DNA of 22,907 nucleotides from Ga0077555 sp031406575 (lineage in GTDB: Bacteria; Pseudomonadota; Alphaproteobacteria; Rhizobiales; Hyphomicrobiaceae), in assembly GCA_031406575.1 (NCBI GenBank), contig JANOHP010000137.1, forward strand, positions 1 to 22,907, written 5' to 3'. The position numbers and the translations under genes were made by a program. Each line of letters opens with the position of its first letter. The stretch's first letter is position 1. Shown here one piece after another: positions 22,563 through 22,907 of the stretch. The notes beneath the pieces are model-generated. The model did no database searches. It saw nothing but the letters and a program-made list of their open reading frames with translations, and was not told the origin of the DNA.

Positions 22563-22572
22563 GACACGTGTC
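22563..22572. repeat. 10-base palindrome GACACGTGTC after the XRE gene
   Basis: A perfect palindrome two bases beyond the stop of the small XRE gene. It may be a protein site or chance. The same GACACG/CGTGTC arms occur in the hairpin at 17428-17442. Confidence 0.25.
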
Positions 22573-22573
22573 A

Positions 22574-22837
22574 TCAAATTTCGTCGCTGATCGTGACCTT
22601 GAAACGAACACCACGCCCGTTGCCGGTACTCGGCGCGTTGGCGCTGATCAGTTCGACACCGGCTTTATCGAGCGCGTCGACGACTTTCATCAACGTATCG
22701 ATGATGCCGCGCACATTGCCGGAACTGGCTTCCATCCGCTGAATCGTGGGCAGAGAAACGTCTGCCAAATCGGCCAGTTTCTTCTGGTCGATACCCAGAA
22801 TTGCGCGGGCAGCCCGCATCTGCGCAGCGGTGATCAT
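22574..22837 (-). CDS. Small XRE-family HTH transcriptional regulator
   Basis: 87 residues. The helix-turn-helix lies at about residues 9-36: ARAILGIDQKKLADLADVS then LPTIQRMEAS, the usual Cro/C1 pattern with the recognition helix around PTIQRME. A second half (MKVVDALDKAGVELIS) and a Gly-rich, charged tail follow (GNGRGVRFKV). MITAAQ-type proteins of this length are familiar single-domain regulators in alphaproteobacteria. No kinase, toxin or ligand domain is attached. The Shine-Dalgarno is weak. The nearest target candidate is the CoA-transferase gene downstream on the same strand, but regulation is inference. The last 70 bases of the window beyond it show nothing. Confidence 0.88.
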   Translation of the reverse strand: MITAAQMRAARAILGIDQKKLADLADVSLPTIQRMEASSGNVRGIIDTLMKVVDALDKAGVELISANAPSTGNGRGVRFKVTISDEI

Positions 22838-22907
22838 GGGACATGCTCATGCATTGCAAGTGGATCAAAGGTCGAAGGCTCGAGTGCCACGCCGCGAGCC
22901 TGTCGCG

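Larger units (their letters stand above)
22255..22573. other. 319-base intergenic region between XRE and CoA-transferase genes
   Basis: Short open frames here translate to composition noise and I call no gene. The region must carry the promoter of the minus-strand CoA transferase, but I find no clear -35/-10 pair. It holds the two inverted repeats listed separately. Confidence 0.55.

Overview
The window is about 22.9 kb of GC-rich DNA, roughly 65% GC by eye. It is densely coding, with short intergenic gaps, many 4- to 8-base gene overlaps and no mobile element, CRISPR array, rRNA or tRNA that I can see. The best guess is an alphaproteobacterial chromosome, probably Hyphomicrobiales or a relative. 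The support is a direct-repeat LexA box of the alphaproteobacterial type (GTTC-N7-GTTC, 10616-10630), a small HTH protein with the MITAAQ start that I recognise from rhizobial relatives, and a general metabolism rich in CoA transferases, a crotonase and a MeaB GTPase.

Layout. 1-139 is the 5' end of a minus-strand GMC flavoprotein cut by the window edge. 331-3512 is a two-gene plus-strand unit: a double-domain class III CoA transferase and a translationally overlapping metallophosphoesterase. 3662-6771 is a second plus-strand unit: HpaI-type aldolase, PncC/CinA-C amidase, MeaB GTPase and pyroglutamyl peptidase. 6815-10575 is a minus-strand pair, an SbcD/YhaO-like phosphoesterase and an SbcC/YhaN-like coiled-coil ATPase. 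It diverges from a plus-strand HMCES/YedK gene (10719-11408), with the LexA box between them. 11522-13372 encodes an orphan ClpN-like domain joined to a series of 25-residue repeats. Minus-strand genes at 13388-15665 are a small helical protein, a three-helix membrane protein, an enoyl-CoA hydratase-like protein and elongation factor P. 16180-20942 is a complete branched-chain-amino-acid-type ABC importer (binding protein, two permeases, two ATPases). It faces a minus-strand Frc-like class III CoA transferase (21025-22254), with a small XRE regulator gene upstream of that (22574-22837).

How the genes may work together. The two CoA transferases, the crotonase-family protein, the aldolase and the HAAT importer suggest uptake and CoA-dependent breakdown of small carboxylic acids; no sequence signal fixes the substrate. 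The most interesting region is 6815-11408: an atypical SMC-like nuclease pair and an abasic-site protein share one regulatory gap with a perfect SOS box. The ATPase lacks a zinc hook and carries a beta-rich insert at the coiled-coil apex. The phosphoesterase has two altered metal-ligand positions. Together they look like a LexA-controlled DNA-end or abasic-site repair module. The second notable item is the orphan ClpN-domain repeat protein next to it.
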